A stretch of 64,000 bases of DNA. It comes from Siphonodentalium dalli. Lineage: Eukaryota > Mollusca > Scaphopoda > Gadilida > Siphonodentaliidae. Below, piece after piece: positions 48,405 through 60,544 of this stretch. The notes beneath the pieces are model-generated. The model had not been told where the DNA came from and made no database searches. It saw only the letters and a list, made by a program, of their open reading frames with translations. A program made the position numbers and the translations under genes. The stretch covers positions 195,662,816-195,726,815 of the forward strand of contig CP136066.1 in the NCBI GenBank assembly GCA_032622095.1, written 5' to 3'. Every line of letters begins with the position of its first letter. Positions within the stretch are counted from its first letter, which is position 1.

Positions 48405-48959
48405 GGCATGAGAAAAAAGTTTAGACCTAAAGATATCCATGTAAACAAAAATATAATTGAGGGGACTAAAAATAGCTTCAGGAGGGGGATGTAAATCTAG
48501 CAATTTTTTTTATATTGACCTCCGAGACAATTAATCAGAATTCTTTCAGTGACATTACATAAAGTGTTGGCAAATATGCATGTTGGCACTCTCCATGTTG
48601 TGCGACACTTTTCCTACACTTTCAATTGCATAATACCAAAACCAATTGCAAAAACAAAATCTTTACATGAATAAAGTAGGTAAACCCATCACATAATAAA
48701 TATCAGGGGTGGTTATAGGATCCCGGAAGCTACTGGGCTGACTATAGCAGAATTCCCCCAACAGGAGGCTGTAAATTTGAAATGTTACTCCTCCCATAGC
48801 GATGCCCCTGCTAAAACTGGTGAAGTTGATTAATTTGTTAATTTCCCTTTTATGGAGATGCAATTGTAAATTTTATATAAAAACAAAACCCTGAAAAATT
48901 GCATCTCCATTTGGAGATCCTATTTTCCTGACAACAGATCAGAAAACCTTTTCCAGATT

Positions 48960-49345
48960 CTGAGATAAGTTATGTGCCTTCAAAACATTGTCTTTCTCAA
49001 AAAATGGAATTTCTCAGAATTCTTTTATGGTCAAGTATTTTAAAAACTTGAGAAAAATGAAGGGCTTTTTCGCTGTTTTAGTACATTTCTCATTAGATTG
49101 TTCACAAACAAATATTACTTTAATAATCTTTGACAAAAATATTCTCAAACAACATGCATATAAATTAAATAAAGATATACAAACATGAATTGGGGAAGGT
49201 TTTCTGTTCTACAATCAGGAGAATATTTTAGGCCTATTGGTAATAAATGAACAACAGACAAGAAGTTTTTACTGACATATTACTGAAATACCAGGCATGT
49301 CTTTTTTTCAATATTAATAAAGAACATTACAAACACTGCACAGAA
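48960..49345. repeat. Partial copy of the foldback family
   Basis: The start matches the left arm of the 39.2-kb palindrome (TATGTGCCTTCAAAAC, then ATGAAGGGCTTTTTC, TCATTAGATTGTTCACAAA and TATTCTCAAACAA). It then passes directly to sequence like its right arm (GGTTTTCTGTTCTACAATCAGGA). The central kilobase is missing. Confidence 0.5.
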
Positions 49346-49455
49346 ATACAATCCAAAGTAACACCATAAAATTACATAATACAATGGAGACATTTCTCAG
49401 TATTTATAGTATAGTTTGAACATCTGGAAAGACACTTTACAAAAACCATAAAATT

Positions 49456-51976
49456 ACGACCGGACGAAAGCGTATTGTGGATAAATTTCCACAATTACCT
49501 CATGTGGTTGATACCTACATAAAACAGAATGGGTATGAGGCGGATTATAAACGCCACAGTGCTGTTGGAAAGTAGTGTGTTGTCTCTCTGAGTGTATACC
49601 ATGTATATCGAGAAATTCCTGGACTCAGAGAGAACAAAATATCTGTAAACACTATATCCAGGTTAATGGTAGCACCAAACAAAAATATTCGGGCCAAAAA
49701 AGCATACCTGGGTTTGGTGGAAACTAATGTTGCTCCGAAAAGAAATGAAAAGTCGGTAGCGCACAAAGACGAGCATTACTACATTGCAAGAGTTAGATAC
49801 GTTCTTGAATTTGGAGCCATGTTTGTGAATGATGTAGCAACATTTAGTTGCGACAACATGAATAAAGTTTTAGTTGGTCCCATGGCAGTAGGAAGACACC
49901 ATCAAGTAAGAAGGGTTTTCCTACTGATTTACCTCCCAAATTATATGGACCACGATTACCCTATTCCGGGTTATAAAATTACACCCTGTGGCTATTTAAA
50001 TATGATAAATAATTCAGAAGTCACAAGAACAAAAGATCAACTTGGGAGGGATCACGTCCCATATGCCCGAACCGGTCCCATTACAATAGTTAATCGTGTG
50101 GGAAAATACCATAAGTTGAGTGTGGAAACCCATGTCAACGACCTCCGGGAAATTTTGAGAACAATAAACAAACCAATTGTTACTGTCGTAGCAGACAGTG
50201 GAAGAGATTTCGACACCCTCTTTCTGACTAACACTATATGCATGGGGCGTCTCTGGAAGGATGGGTTTTTAGATGCGTTTATTATAAACACTTTATGCCC
50301 CAGGTTTGTCCAAGCTGAACATGATCGAACACGCGTGGGCCTGCCTTTCCAATCTACTAACGGGTGTTCGATTTACAGCTACCCTTGAATATGAAGATCA
50401 GGCGCTCGTATATAGATAGTACCAACCCACCACCCCATCCCGCCACCCATATTATCTTATGCGCCGCAGGCGCTCATATATAGGTAGTGGCCACCCCATC
50501 CCGCCACCCATAGTATCTTATGCGCCGCAGGCGCTCGTATATAGGTAGTACCCACCCACCACCCCATCCCGCCACCCATAGTATCTTACCCACCATCCCA
50601 TCCCGCCACCCATAGTATCTTATGCGCCGCAGGGGCTCGTATATAGGTAGTACCCACCCATCATCCCATCCCGCCACCCATAGTATCTTATGCGCCGCAG
50701 GCACTCGTATATAGGTAGTACCCACCCACCACCCCAACCCGCCACCCATAGTATCTTATGCGCCGCAGGCGCTCGTATATAGGTAGTACCCACCCCATCC
50801 CGCCACCCATAGTATCTTACCCACCATCCCATCCCGCCACCCATAGTATCTTATGCGCCGCAGGGGCTCGTATATAGGTAGTACCCACCCATCATCCCAT
50901 CCCGCCACCCATAGTATCTTATGCGCCGCAGGCGCTCGTATATAGGTAGTACCCACCCACCACCCCAACCCGCCACCCATAGTATCTTATGCGCCGCAGG
51001 CGCTCGTATATAGGTAGTACCCACCCCATCCCGCCACCCATAGTATCTTACCCACCATCCCATCCCGCCACCCATAGTATCTTATGCGCCGCAGGGGCTC
51101 GTATATAGGTAGTACCCACCCATCATCCCATCCCGCCACCCATAGTATCTTATGCGCCGCAGGCGCTCGTATATAGGTAGTACCCACCCACCACCCCAAC
51201 CCGCCACCCATAGTATCTTATGCGCCGCAGGCGCTCGTATATAGGTAGTACCCACCCACCACCCCATCCCGCCACCCATAGTATCTTATGCGCCGCAGGC
51301 GCTCGTATATAGGTAGTACCCACTCACCATCCCATCCCGCCACCCATAGTATCTTATGCGCCACAGGCGCTCGTATATATATTGAAGATCAACCCCCAGT
51401 GTACCAAAATGGCCTTTCTTCAAATGAGAAAATGAAGAAAGAAGAAAAAGTATTTGATAATGCCATGCAGCAGCTCAGTGGATATTGGAATGGTCACCAG
51501 TGGAGCAAGTATCCAATTACATCTAAGCAGCAGGCTGCTTAGATGTAGGCCATTACAATGATTATGAAGAGCTGCATGACATGTTCAAAGGAACTGGAAG
51601 CATGGCTTGTTGCATAGAGAATAAAGATGTACATGAAGAGGCAACATTTCTCATGAAGCATCTTTACAGGGGATACCGATTTCTGCTTTTCATGAAGTGT
51701 CAGCAATCAAATTGCAGACATTGTAATGAAAATCCTATTGTTGCTACAGATGCCATGAAATTACTCTTATCCCAGAAAGGATTCCCAATGCCCATACCAT
51801 CAGAAACCGATGGGGATCATTTTATGACATTTTTGGAAAGAATAAAGAAATCTGCGAAAATAATTTATGAGTATTCAAAGGAAAATATCATTGGAAAATG
51901 TAGTAAATGCAATGACCGTCATATATTTTCATCAACAGCAGACAAAATACGTCATAATAAAGTCTTTCACTGATCT
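49456..51976 (+). pseudogene. DDE-transposase-like protein of an uncharacterised animal family, broken
   Basis: One frame from 49,456 runs to ~50,300 with a single TAG at 49,573. It starts with GRKRIVDKFPQL and continues YREIPGLRENKISVNTISRL and KAYLGLVETNVAPKRN. A first acidic site is at FSCDNMNKVLVG (about 49,845-49,880), and a second is VVADSGRDFD followed by MGRLWKDGFLDAFI. After a one-base shift near 50,305 the next frame gives LNMIEHAWACLSNLLTG, with the third acidic residue (E). Behind a 982-bp insertion the gene resumes (NEKMKKEEKVFDNAMQQLSG), shifts again near 51,535, and ends at 51,976. It has a Cys-rich stretch (CQQSNCRHC) and a C2H2-like CSKCNDRHIFSSTADKIRHN. Layout suggests a cut-and-paste transposase or a gene derived from one. 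The superfamily is unknown to me. Confidence 0.55.
50401..51382. repeat. 982-bp minisatellite (68-bp monomer, 231-bp higher-order unit) inserted in the transposase gene
   Basis: The monomer runs from GGCGCTCGTATATAGGTAGT through CCCATCCCGCCACCC to AGTATCTTATGCGCCGCA. A truncated monomer lacking the GCGC part alternates, giving a 231-bp superunit (identical phases at 50,620, 50,851 and 51,082). The 9-mer TGAAGATCA abuts both sides (50,392-50,400 and 51,383-51,391), as if the whole array arrived as an element with a 9-bp target duplication. GCGCC/GGCGC makes each junction palindromic. Confidence 0.85.
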
Positions 51977-52154
51977 GAATGATGTATGCATTTCTGTTCT
52001 GTTGTACTACATGTAGCATGAGTACTTGACTACTGGTAGCTGTTAATATCAATTTTTAATGGGTGCATTAAGTGACTGTACTAGTACAGTTTAGTTTTCG
52101 AAATACACCTAGTTATTTCTTAAGGTGTTCAACACTTTCTATACGAAATAGATT

Positions 52155-55100
52155 CAGGCCTGTTTTATACGACGTGTGATACACGTGTATAACTGGGGAC
52201 ATGACAATCTGCGGGATGGGATGGGATATGGGACAAAACGACAATCTTCGGGACAGAATTTCAAATTGCGTGGGACGGCCGATATCTCGAGGAATACAGG
52301 GCGTATGGGGCTCATTTTGGTGTCTAACGAAAGGCCCACGTTCGCCCTATCCAAACATATTAACCCCGCCACTGACCGGACACCAGAAGTTGCATTATCT
52401 GATCGACAATTGACCTAACATGGGGTGGAATTTGGGATAGCATGACAATCTGCGGGACAGGATTTTCAAATTGCGTGGGACGGCCGATAGCTCGAGGAAT
52501 ACAGCGCATAGGGGGCTACTTTTGGTGTCTAACGAAAGGTCAACATTCGCCCTATCCACACATATTAACCCCGCCACTGACCGGACACCGAAAGTTACAT
52601 TATCCGGTCGACAACTGACCTAACATAAAATGCCACAAACACGAAAAACTGCGTTCGACATTAATGTTTAGAATTTAGATTTCTCGATGAATACGCTAGC
52701 AAACAACAAGTTTTGGGTATCAAATAACGCAGTGGAATACTGTGCATTCGTTTTTGCGAATATTGTAATGGCGAACACGCAAACACGCGCCGATAAAACA
52801 GCTAAAAATAGACTCGATGTTTACAATTACAGGATCGATTTCAGCTGGTATATTCAATATAATGGGACGTATGGTATATCAAAATGTAGGATTAAACACA
52901 GGGAATGTATTTTTTCCAAATGGGTCCCACCAGGCGGTGAAATTGTTGCAGAAATTCGCTCCAAGATATTCTCACTTATTTTTATTTCAGTTGTGACTAA
53001 AAGCCCAGATGCCGGAGCCCAGCGACTAAAAGCCAAGTTACAAAAAAGATCAACTGGTTTGAACGAATGAATATGTCAATGGTAAGACTATTCAAAAGAA
53101 TATTCAAATCAAATAGTGTTCATAGACTTAAAACTTATGTGTCCGCCATTCATATGCGGTGGAGGTTCTCATATTATCTGCCAGTCATACGCGGGGGAGG
53201 TTCTCATATGAACATATTATCTGCCGGCCATACGCGGTGGAGGTTGATATTATCCGCCGGTCATACGCGAGGGAAGTTCTCATTTTATCCTCCGGTCATA
53301 CGCGGGGGAGGTTCTGATATGAACATATTATCTGCCGGTCATATGCGGTGGAGGTTCATATTATCCACCGGTCATACGCGAGGGATGTTCTCATATTATC
53401 CTCTGGTCATACGTTGGGGAGGTCCTCATATGAACATATTATCCGCCGGTCATATCCTCCCTCGGGTGTGACCAGTGGATAATATGAGAACCTCCCTCGC
53501 ATATGACCGGCAGATAATATGTTCATATGAGAACCTCCACCGCGTATGACCGGTGGATAATATGAACCTCCACCGCGTATGACCGGCAGATAATATGTTC
53601 ATATCAGAACCTTCCCACCTATGACCGAAGGATAATATGAGAACTTCCCTCGCGTATGACCGGCGGATAATATGAACCTCCACCGCGTATGACCGATGGA
53701 TAATATGAGAACCTCCACCACGTATGACCGGCGGATAATATGTTCATATGAGAACCTCCACTGCGTATGACCGGCGGATAATATGTTCATATGAGAACCT
53801 CCACCACGTATGACCGGCGGATAATATGTTCATATGAGAACCTCCACTGCGTATGACCGGCGGATAATATGTTCATATGACAACCTCCCCAACGTATGAC
53901 CGGAGGATAATATAAGAACCTCCCTCGCGTATGACCGGTGGATAATATGACAACCTCCCTCGCGTATGACCGGCGGATAATATGAACCTCCACCGCGTAT
54001 GACCGGCGGATAATATGTTCATATCAGAACCTCCCCCACATATGATCGGAGGATAATATGAGAACTTCCCTCGCGTATGACCGGCAGATAATATGAACCT
54101 CCACCGCGTATGACCGGCGGATAATATGTTCATATGAGAACTTCCACCGTGTATGACCGGTGGATAATATGAACCTCCACTGCGTATGACCGGCGAATAA
54201 TATGTTCATATCAGAACATCCCCCATGTATGACCGGAGGATAATATGAGAACCTCCCTCGCGTATGACTGACGGATAATATGAACCTCCACCGCGTATGA
54301 CCGGCAGATAATATGTTCATATGAGAACCTCCCCTATGTATGACCAGAGGCTAATATGAGAACCTCCCTCGCGTATAACCGGTGGATAATATGAGAACCT
54401 CCCTCGCGTATGACCAGCGGATAATATGTTCATATGAGAACCTCCCCATCGTATGACCGGAGGATAATATGAGAACTTCCCTCGCGTATGACCGGCAGAT
54501 AATATGTTCATATCAGAACCTCCCCCGCGTATGACTGGAGGATAATATGAAAACTTCCCTCGCGTATGACCGGCCGATAATATGAACCTCCACCGCGTAT
54601 GACCGGCAGATAATATGTTCATATGAGAACCTCCCCTACGTATGACCGGAGAATAATATGAGAACCTCCCTCACGTATGACCGGTGTATAATATGAGAAC
54701 CTCCCTCGCGTATGACCGGTGGATAATATGTTCATATGAGAACCTCCACTGCGTATGCCCGGCGGATAATATGTTCATATGAGAACCTCCCCTACGTATG
54801 ACCGGTGGATAATATGAACCTCCACCGTGTATGACCGGCGGATAATATGTTCATATCAGAACCTCCCCCACATATGACCGAAGGATAATATGAGAACTTC
54901 CCTCGCGTATGATCGGCGGATAATATGAACCTCCACCGCGTATGACCGGTGGATAATATGTTCATATGAGAACCTCCACCGTGTATGACCGGTGGATAAT
55001 ATGAACCTCCACCGCGTATGACCGGCGAATAATATGTTCATATCAGAACCTCCCCCATGTATGACCGGAGGATAATATGAGAACCTCCCTCGCGTATGAC

Positions 55101-57396
55101 CGGCGGATAATATGAACCTCCACCGCGTATGACCGGCAGATAATATGTTCATATGAGAACCTCCCCTATGTATGACCGGATGATAATATGAGAACCTCCC
55201 TCACGTATAACCGGTGGATAATATGAGAACCTCCCTCGCGTATGAACGGCAGTTAATATGTTCATATGAGAACCTCCCCATCGTATGACCGGAGGATAAT
55301 ATGGGAACCTCCCTCGCGTATGACCTGGTGGATAATATGAACCTCCACCGCATATGACCGGCAGATAATATGTTCATATCAGAACCTCCCCCGCGTATGA
55401 CTGGAGGATAATAAGAAAACTTCCCTCGCGTATGACCGGCGGATAATATGAACCTCCACCGTGTATGACCGACAGACAATATGTTCATATGAGAACCTCC
55501 CCCGCGTATTACTGGGAGATAATATGAGAACTTCACCGCATATATGAATGGCGGACACATAAGTCTTTAAGTCTATAAACACTATTTGATTTGAATATTC
55601 TTTTGAATAGTCTTACCATTGACATATTCATTCGTTCAAACCAGTTGATCTATTTTGTAACTTGGCTTTTAGTCGCTGGGCTCCGGCTTTTAGTCACAAC
55701 TGAAATAAAAATAAGTGCGAATATCTTGGAGCGAATTTCTGCAACAATTTCACCGCCTGGTGGACCCATTTGGCAAAAAATACATTCCCTGTGTCTAATT
55801 CTACATTTTGATATACTATACGCCCCATTATATTGAATATACCGGCTGAAATCGATACTGTAATTGTAAACATCGAGTCTATTTTTAGCTGTTTTATCGG
55901 AGCGTGTTTGCGTGTTCGCCATTACAATATTCGCGCTAAAACAGCCATATTGTAGCTAAAAACGAATGCACAGTATTCCACTGCGTTATTTGATACCTAA
56001 AACTTGTTGTTTGCTAGTGTATTCATCGAGAAATCTAAATTCTAAACATTAATGTCGATCGCAGTTTTTCGTGTTTGTGGCATTTTATGTTAGGTCAGTT
56101 GTCGACCGGATAATGTAACTTCCGGTGTCCGGTCAGTGGCGGGGTTAATATGTGTGAATAGGGCGAATGTGGACCTTTCGTTAGACACCAAAAGTAGCCC
56201 TCTCTGCGCTGTATTCCTCGAGCTATCGGCCGTCCCACGCAATTTGAAAATCCTGTCCCGCAGATTGTCATGCTATCCCAAATTCCACCCCATGTTAGGT
56301 CAGTTGTCGATCAAATAATGCAACTTCTGGTGTCCGGTCAGTGGCGGGGTTAATATGTTTGGATAGGGCGAACGTGGGCCTTTCGTTAGACACCAAAATG
56401 AGCCCCCTACGCCCTGTATTCCTCGAGATATCGGCCGTCCCACGCAATTTGAAATTCTGTCCCGCAGATTGTCGTTTTGTCCCATATCCCATCCCATCCC
56501 GCAGATTGTCATGTCCCTATAACTGGCTATTTTCCTGGTGAAATAAGAGAGTCGGCAATTGATCGTGTATTACACGTTGTATAAAACCACGATACTCGTC
56601 GAAATTCGTCCTTACACGTGTCGACGTATTACACGACTGGCCTGGACGCGTAACTCATCACTTGTTCGTCAATTACGCGTCGCTGATTTATACGACGGGT
56701 ATGACACGAGTAACGGAACACAATATAGCATAATATTTCACCACATTTTGAGACCCAGGGCGATCGCACATGCGCAGAAGAGTTATGACAACTTGTTTTG
56801 GTCGGGCTGTACTGAAATCGATATCACTTGTCTTCTACGAGCTCATTCTTGACGAGATGGTGACGAATATTGTCAAGGATATGGTTAAAAGTCCCCCGAC
56901 TAATTCGGAATGTTTTTTTGAAGTGTCTGTCGCCATAGGCATTGACTGTTTCGAACCAACCCTAGTTTCGAAGAAGGCGTCGGCATGACCGATTTTGCTC
57001 CCTATGGGGCACACAATTGCACATTCAGATGCGATACTGACAACATTAATGTTCTCAACATTAACTCCCCGTTTCGTACGCTCAGCGCGCATCCGTAACA
57101 GTTTTAGAGGGACAAGATGTCGTAGATTTATAGCGGACGACATGACTTTATTTGTTTACGATGGGTTAACTCCCTTTTGAGTTAGTCGGATTGGCGTAGT
57201 AAATGTGTGTGAGAATCGTAGTGTGCTTAGAAATAGTTATAAATACAATTAGATGCGAAAGAATAATCAGTACGTCCCTTGACGCCAGTCTAGATTACAC
57301 GTGTAAAGTTAACACGTCATATAAATCAAACGTTAAAAACTCGTGTTGACGACGAGTTAACGTTACACGTGTATTACGTCGTATAAAACAGGCCTG
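52155..57396. mobile_element. 5.2-kb foldback element with minisatellite core
   Basis: The ends match inversely: CAGGCCTGTTTTATACGACG at 52,155, and its reverse complement at 57,377-57,396. Inside, 52,195-53,165 is inverted at 55,525-56,520. Examples are GATCAACTGGTTTGAACGAA (53,049) against TTCGTTCAAACCAGTTGATC (55,631), and a doubled ~200-bp block with GTGGCGGGGTTAATATGT. The right side has ~830 bp (56,525-57,360) without a left partner, so the left arm lost it. The related ORFs in the two arms (starting MANTQTR-DKTAKNRLDVYN) are mirror copies with different ends. No known transposase motif is seen. The ~830-bp segment has small unassigned ORFs on both strands. Confidence 0.7.
53135..55555. 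repeat. 2.4-kb minisatellite with an internal polarity switch
   Basis: Units of ~30-50 bp are built on CGCGTATGACCGGCGGATAA, TATGTTCATATGAGAACCTCC and shorter variants. From 53,135 to about 53,455 they read in one orientation (GGTCATACGCGGTGGAGGTT). From about 53,465 to 55,555 they read in the opposite one. The switch lies around GGTCATATCCTCCCTCGGGTG at 53,444. Long ORFs are open across the array on the minus strand because unit lengths are often multiples of three. They have no coding character. Confidence 0.9.
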
Positions 57397-58320
57397 ATCT
57401 GCCACTCTAAATATAAAAACTGTACAAGTTTATTTGGACAAATTGGGCATCTGGCAAAACTTATTTTTTTGGCCAAAGACAGCTACGATTAGTCATGTTG
57501 CGGCACTTGCATCACAACAAACTTCTGCTGAAAGTGTTGTCTTCGTATGTTCTTCAAGAGTTATATATCCTGGAAACACATTAACCTACAAGATAACTGC
57601 TAGCACTTTACTGTAAATAAATATGTTTATTCCTTGCAGGCCTATCTCATCGATAATATTTGCGTTGTTTAATTAAGCAAAAATAGAGGAATATAAAAAA
57701 ATTCCATAACTGTTTATCAATGAATATATCAATGGGAACTATTAAATAAAACACTTGTGGAAAGGCCGACAGTTATTTTATAGCTTTGCACGTTTCCAGT
57801 GTCTTGAAAAACATACAGAGACAACACTTTTAGCAACACTTCTCATGACAATATTGATAGATTTTCCTGCCACACAGCTAGTTGGGGTTTGCCAATAATT
57901 GCACGATATGCACATTTAATAAACATGCATTCTGAGTTTTCAAGAAATTATAAAAAAATTATTCTCAGAATTGCACACTGATATGAATCAACAATTGTTT
58001 CATCGCACAGCCAAGTTTACAGGTTGTTTATTATTTACTACTAGTAGTCACTGATTAACAGAGTTGTTCGGCTGCTGCTCTGTGGAATCCGCATACAATG
58101 TCAATGAATACCATCAATGAATTCGCATCAAAAACACCCCTTAATATCAATATCAAGTCTCATGAGAAATGTGTAATGATGATGTACTTTGTGAGACACA
58201 TCAGTTTAATCTCTTGATAAACAAGCCTTGAAATATTGTGTCTGACATTTGCAGAATGATGTCCCCATAGGGATCTTACATCTGATCCTGGGTCTCCCAT
58301 GGCAGTTGAGGCCTCTGCAG
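57397..58320. other. Intergenic, no gene seen
   Basis: AT-rich single-copy sequence. A short ORF at 57,434-57,616 has no recognisable motif. Confidence 0.35.
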
Positions 58321-58405
58321 AATGAGGTACCGAGAGGGTTAATTTGGTGATGCTAGCCTGCTGTGCAGGGTAGCGGCACTATATTCACCCTCTGGGGACC
58401 TCATT
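58321..58405. repeat. 85-bp hairpin element
   Basis: AATGAGGTACCGAGAGGGTT on the left pairs with ACCCTCTGGGGACCTCATT on the right. The loop region holds CCTGCTGTGCAGG. It is the same family as 58,708-58,792. A third, decayed relative lies between (58,445-58,510). Confidence 0.7.
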
Positions 58406-58707
58406 ATGCAAATGACAGAAATATTCTGTCCGTCATTTGCAAAATGATGTCCCAAGAGGATGAATTTAGTGATGCTACCCAGCAGTGGGATGCTACTGGA
58501 GACCTCATTCCGCTTAGGCCTCATCTGGGAAGTATCTATAGACTCAAATTAAAAAAATTTAAAGTTAATATTTCCCCTTCTGTTCAGTTTCTATATCCCC
58601 GTTTACAGAAGATAAAATCCATAATCGATGTGACTATTAAATGGGTGAACATCAACGGGAACTTCCATCTTATCCGATGCCTCCCATCGCAGTTGAAACC
58701 TAATCAG

Positions 58708-58792
58708 AATGAGGTTCCCGGAGGGTGAATTTGGTGACAATACCCTGCCGTGCGGGATAGCATCACTAAATTCACCCTCTGGGAATCTCATT
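58708..58792. repeat. 85-bp hairpin element, best-preserved copy
   Basis: AATGAGGTTCCCGGAGGGTG pairs with CACCCTCTGGGAATCTCATT. GAATTTGGTGA pairs with TCACTAAATTC. The tip is CCCTGCCGTGCGGG. Three hairpins of this family within 480 bp suggest local copying. Confidence 0.75.
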
Positions 58793-59161
58793 TTGAAAAT
58801 GTCAAGACACACTATTTCCATACTGGGTGCTAAACTGTGAAATAGACACAATTTATTAAACCACATGGTTTGGCGATTGGTGAAGCCTATTGTTGGTTTG
58901 AATTTACAACCCTTGTTGTGTCAGAAATGAAATTTCGAACAGTTTATTAGTTTGACAAGTGCCACAAATATATCATGAAGCCACAACAAAGAACTAGCCA
59001 CTAATTTGTCATTGGCACATTCAGAACTTAGCTCAGAACTCGAGCATAAATAACAATAGTGAATGAAAAAGGTTTAAATTCTATGTACATGTAGCTCTAA
59101 AATATTGTGTCTAAAGTAACAAAATAGCATTGGTGATACATGTACTTGCTAATATATTACT

Positions 59162-59305
59162 TGAAGAAGTGATGTGATAATCGCTCATATAATATTTGAA
59201 GGTGATAATCGCTCATATATTATTTGAAGGAGTGATGTGATAATCGCTCATATACATGTACTAATCATAAGGAGTGATGTGATAATCGCTCCATCCTAAT
59301 TAGTC
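59162..59305 (+). repeat. Short tandem repeat, ~35-50-bp unit x 4
   Basis: GAAGTGATGTGATAATCGCTCATAT recurs with variants at about 59,164, 59,198, 59,227 and 59,271. The last copy reads GGAGTGATGTGATAATCGCTCC. It directly precedes the SGNH-like ORF. Confidence 0.8.
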
Positions 59306-59337
59306 GGCTCCAAATTCAAGAGTATCACATAAGTAGG

Positions 59338-60135
59338 GTGCACTGGCTCGGTATGAGTTGTTTAATTGTATCCACTGCTCGGTGTACATGTTTATCATGT
59401 AAACATAATGTCAAATCTTTTACAGATGAAAGTCCACATAATTATCGCTGGCAACTCAGGGCCACAATGCTCAAGGAATATTTAAATTTGTGGAAACCAT
59501 TCAGAAAATATTCTATCACATACGATGTGATTGTTCGCCCTGGTGGCACAATCAGAGGGTTGACGAAAGAAATATTGAGGGTTCATGCGAACCATATACG
59601 CTCTAAAGATAAAGCTGATGCATATTTATGTATATTTCTCGCTGGGATTTGTGAGATGACCACAATATTTTTAAATTCCAAGAATCAGCGAGAAGTTATC
59701 TATAAACCACAACCTTAAAGCTGCAGTTCTATCATACAAAAATACATTGACATGGTACATACCCTTCACAAAGAATCCATATCAGTCAAACTCACCACAA
59801 TACCACCAACAGACCTCCTCAAGCACGCAATATACAAAAAGACAACACCAGACACTCCACAAGAAACCCTGAGAATGCAGCAGCGCCAACTTCTTCATGA
59901 GCTGTCCGTTGTAAATAATTGTATTCTTAGTCTGTCCAAAAGTATCAATGTTCGTCCTGTTCTTTGGCATTTGGATGTGAAGCGGTCTTCAAGGCGAACT
60001 TCCTTATATCATCGAGGAAGCAGGGCCGTTGTTAGATTCACATCAATAAATCTACCAGACGGTGTTCATCCAAACTCTGTACTGAGGAGCAAGTGGTTTT
60101 CATTTGTGATAAAATATGTTTCCATCCATGCCTGA
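59338..60135 (+). pseudogene. SGNH-hydrolase-like protein, one internal in-frame stop
   Basis: One frame spans 265 codons with a single TAA at 59,716-59,718. The codons on both sides are equally protein-like, so this is one gene with one nonsense change (or a sequencing error) rather than two ORFs. YDVIVRPGGTIRGLTKEI, then an AYLCIFLAGICEMT strand, VKLTTIPPTDL and the closing LPDGVHPN follow the order of SGNH blocks II, III, IV and V. D and H of DGVH would be the catalytic pair. The block-I Ser is not evident: the N-terminus (CLIVSTARCTCLSCKHN) is different or missing. Such SGNH ORFs occur in animal retroelements and host genes, and which applies is open. A small tandem repeat lies upstream. 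Confidence 0.5.
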
Positions 60136-60544
60136 ACGTGATGTAGATGCTGAAAGGGAAAATGAGAGGTGCGATAGTGAGAAAGATGCGGAAAGAGAAA
60201 ATGAGAGGTGTGATAGTAAGAAAGATGCTGAAAGAGAAAATGAGAGATGTGATAGTAAGAAAGATGCTGAAAGGGAGAATGAGAGGTGTGAGAGTAAGAA
60301 AAGTGACAATGGTGAGTTCAAAGTTGTGAAGTATTTGTATGATGAGGGTAAAGTGAGCAATCTCCAGGTTGAGGTGAAATGCCAGAGCAAAATTGAGAAA
60401 GAAAGTTGTGATGATAAAAGAGTTGTGCAAATGGAGAATGAGAATGATAGTTGTGTGTGTGAGGAAGATGAATGCAACAGTGTCATTTGTGATTTTGAAT
60501 CTGAGGTCGACAGTGATATTGAAATAGATCATGGGAGTGAGTGA
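60116..60544 (+). CDS. Acidic, Cys-containing ORF with four 13-residue repeats; unknown function
   Basis: It overlaps the end of the SGNH ORF by 20 bp in another frame. Four 39-bp units each encode DAERENERCDSKK (or a close variant), one Cys per unit. A mixed-charge segment and a strongly acidic end (ESEVDSDIEIDHGSE) follow. A frameshift joining it to the SGNH ORF as a C-terminal extension would be natural, because the preceding frame ends only 20 bp inside this one. As a stand-alone start, ATG at 60,116 is preceded by in-frame stops. The repeat is in-frame and varies mainly at few positions, which fits protein-level constraint but does not prove it. Confidence 0.35.
   Translation: MFPSMPERDVDAERENERCDSEKDAERENERCDSKKDAERENERCDSKKDAERENERCESKKSDNGEFKVVKYLYDEGKVSNLQVEVKCQSKIEKESCDDKRVVQMENENDSCVCEEDECNSVICDFESEVDSDIEIDHGSE

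Noticed and set aside
50474-51279. Overlapping minus ORFs with VAGWGGGWVLPIYE repeats
   Set aside because: They are translations of the 68-bp minisatellite inside a transposase insertion. There is no independent coding evidence.
52687-53070. 127-codon ORF in the left foldback arm and its mirror at 55,650-55,922
   Set aside because: The mirrored sequence is explained by the inverted repeat. The ends differ between copies and no domain is recognised.
53135-55555. Possible CRISPR array
   Set aside because: Repeats are contiguous without unique spacers, orientation switches inside, and the genome is eukaryotic.
53067-55560. Arrays of ORFs with NILSAGHTRWRF repeats
   Set aside because: Minisatellite translation. 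Unit lengths divisible by three keep frames open by chance.
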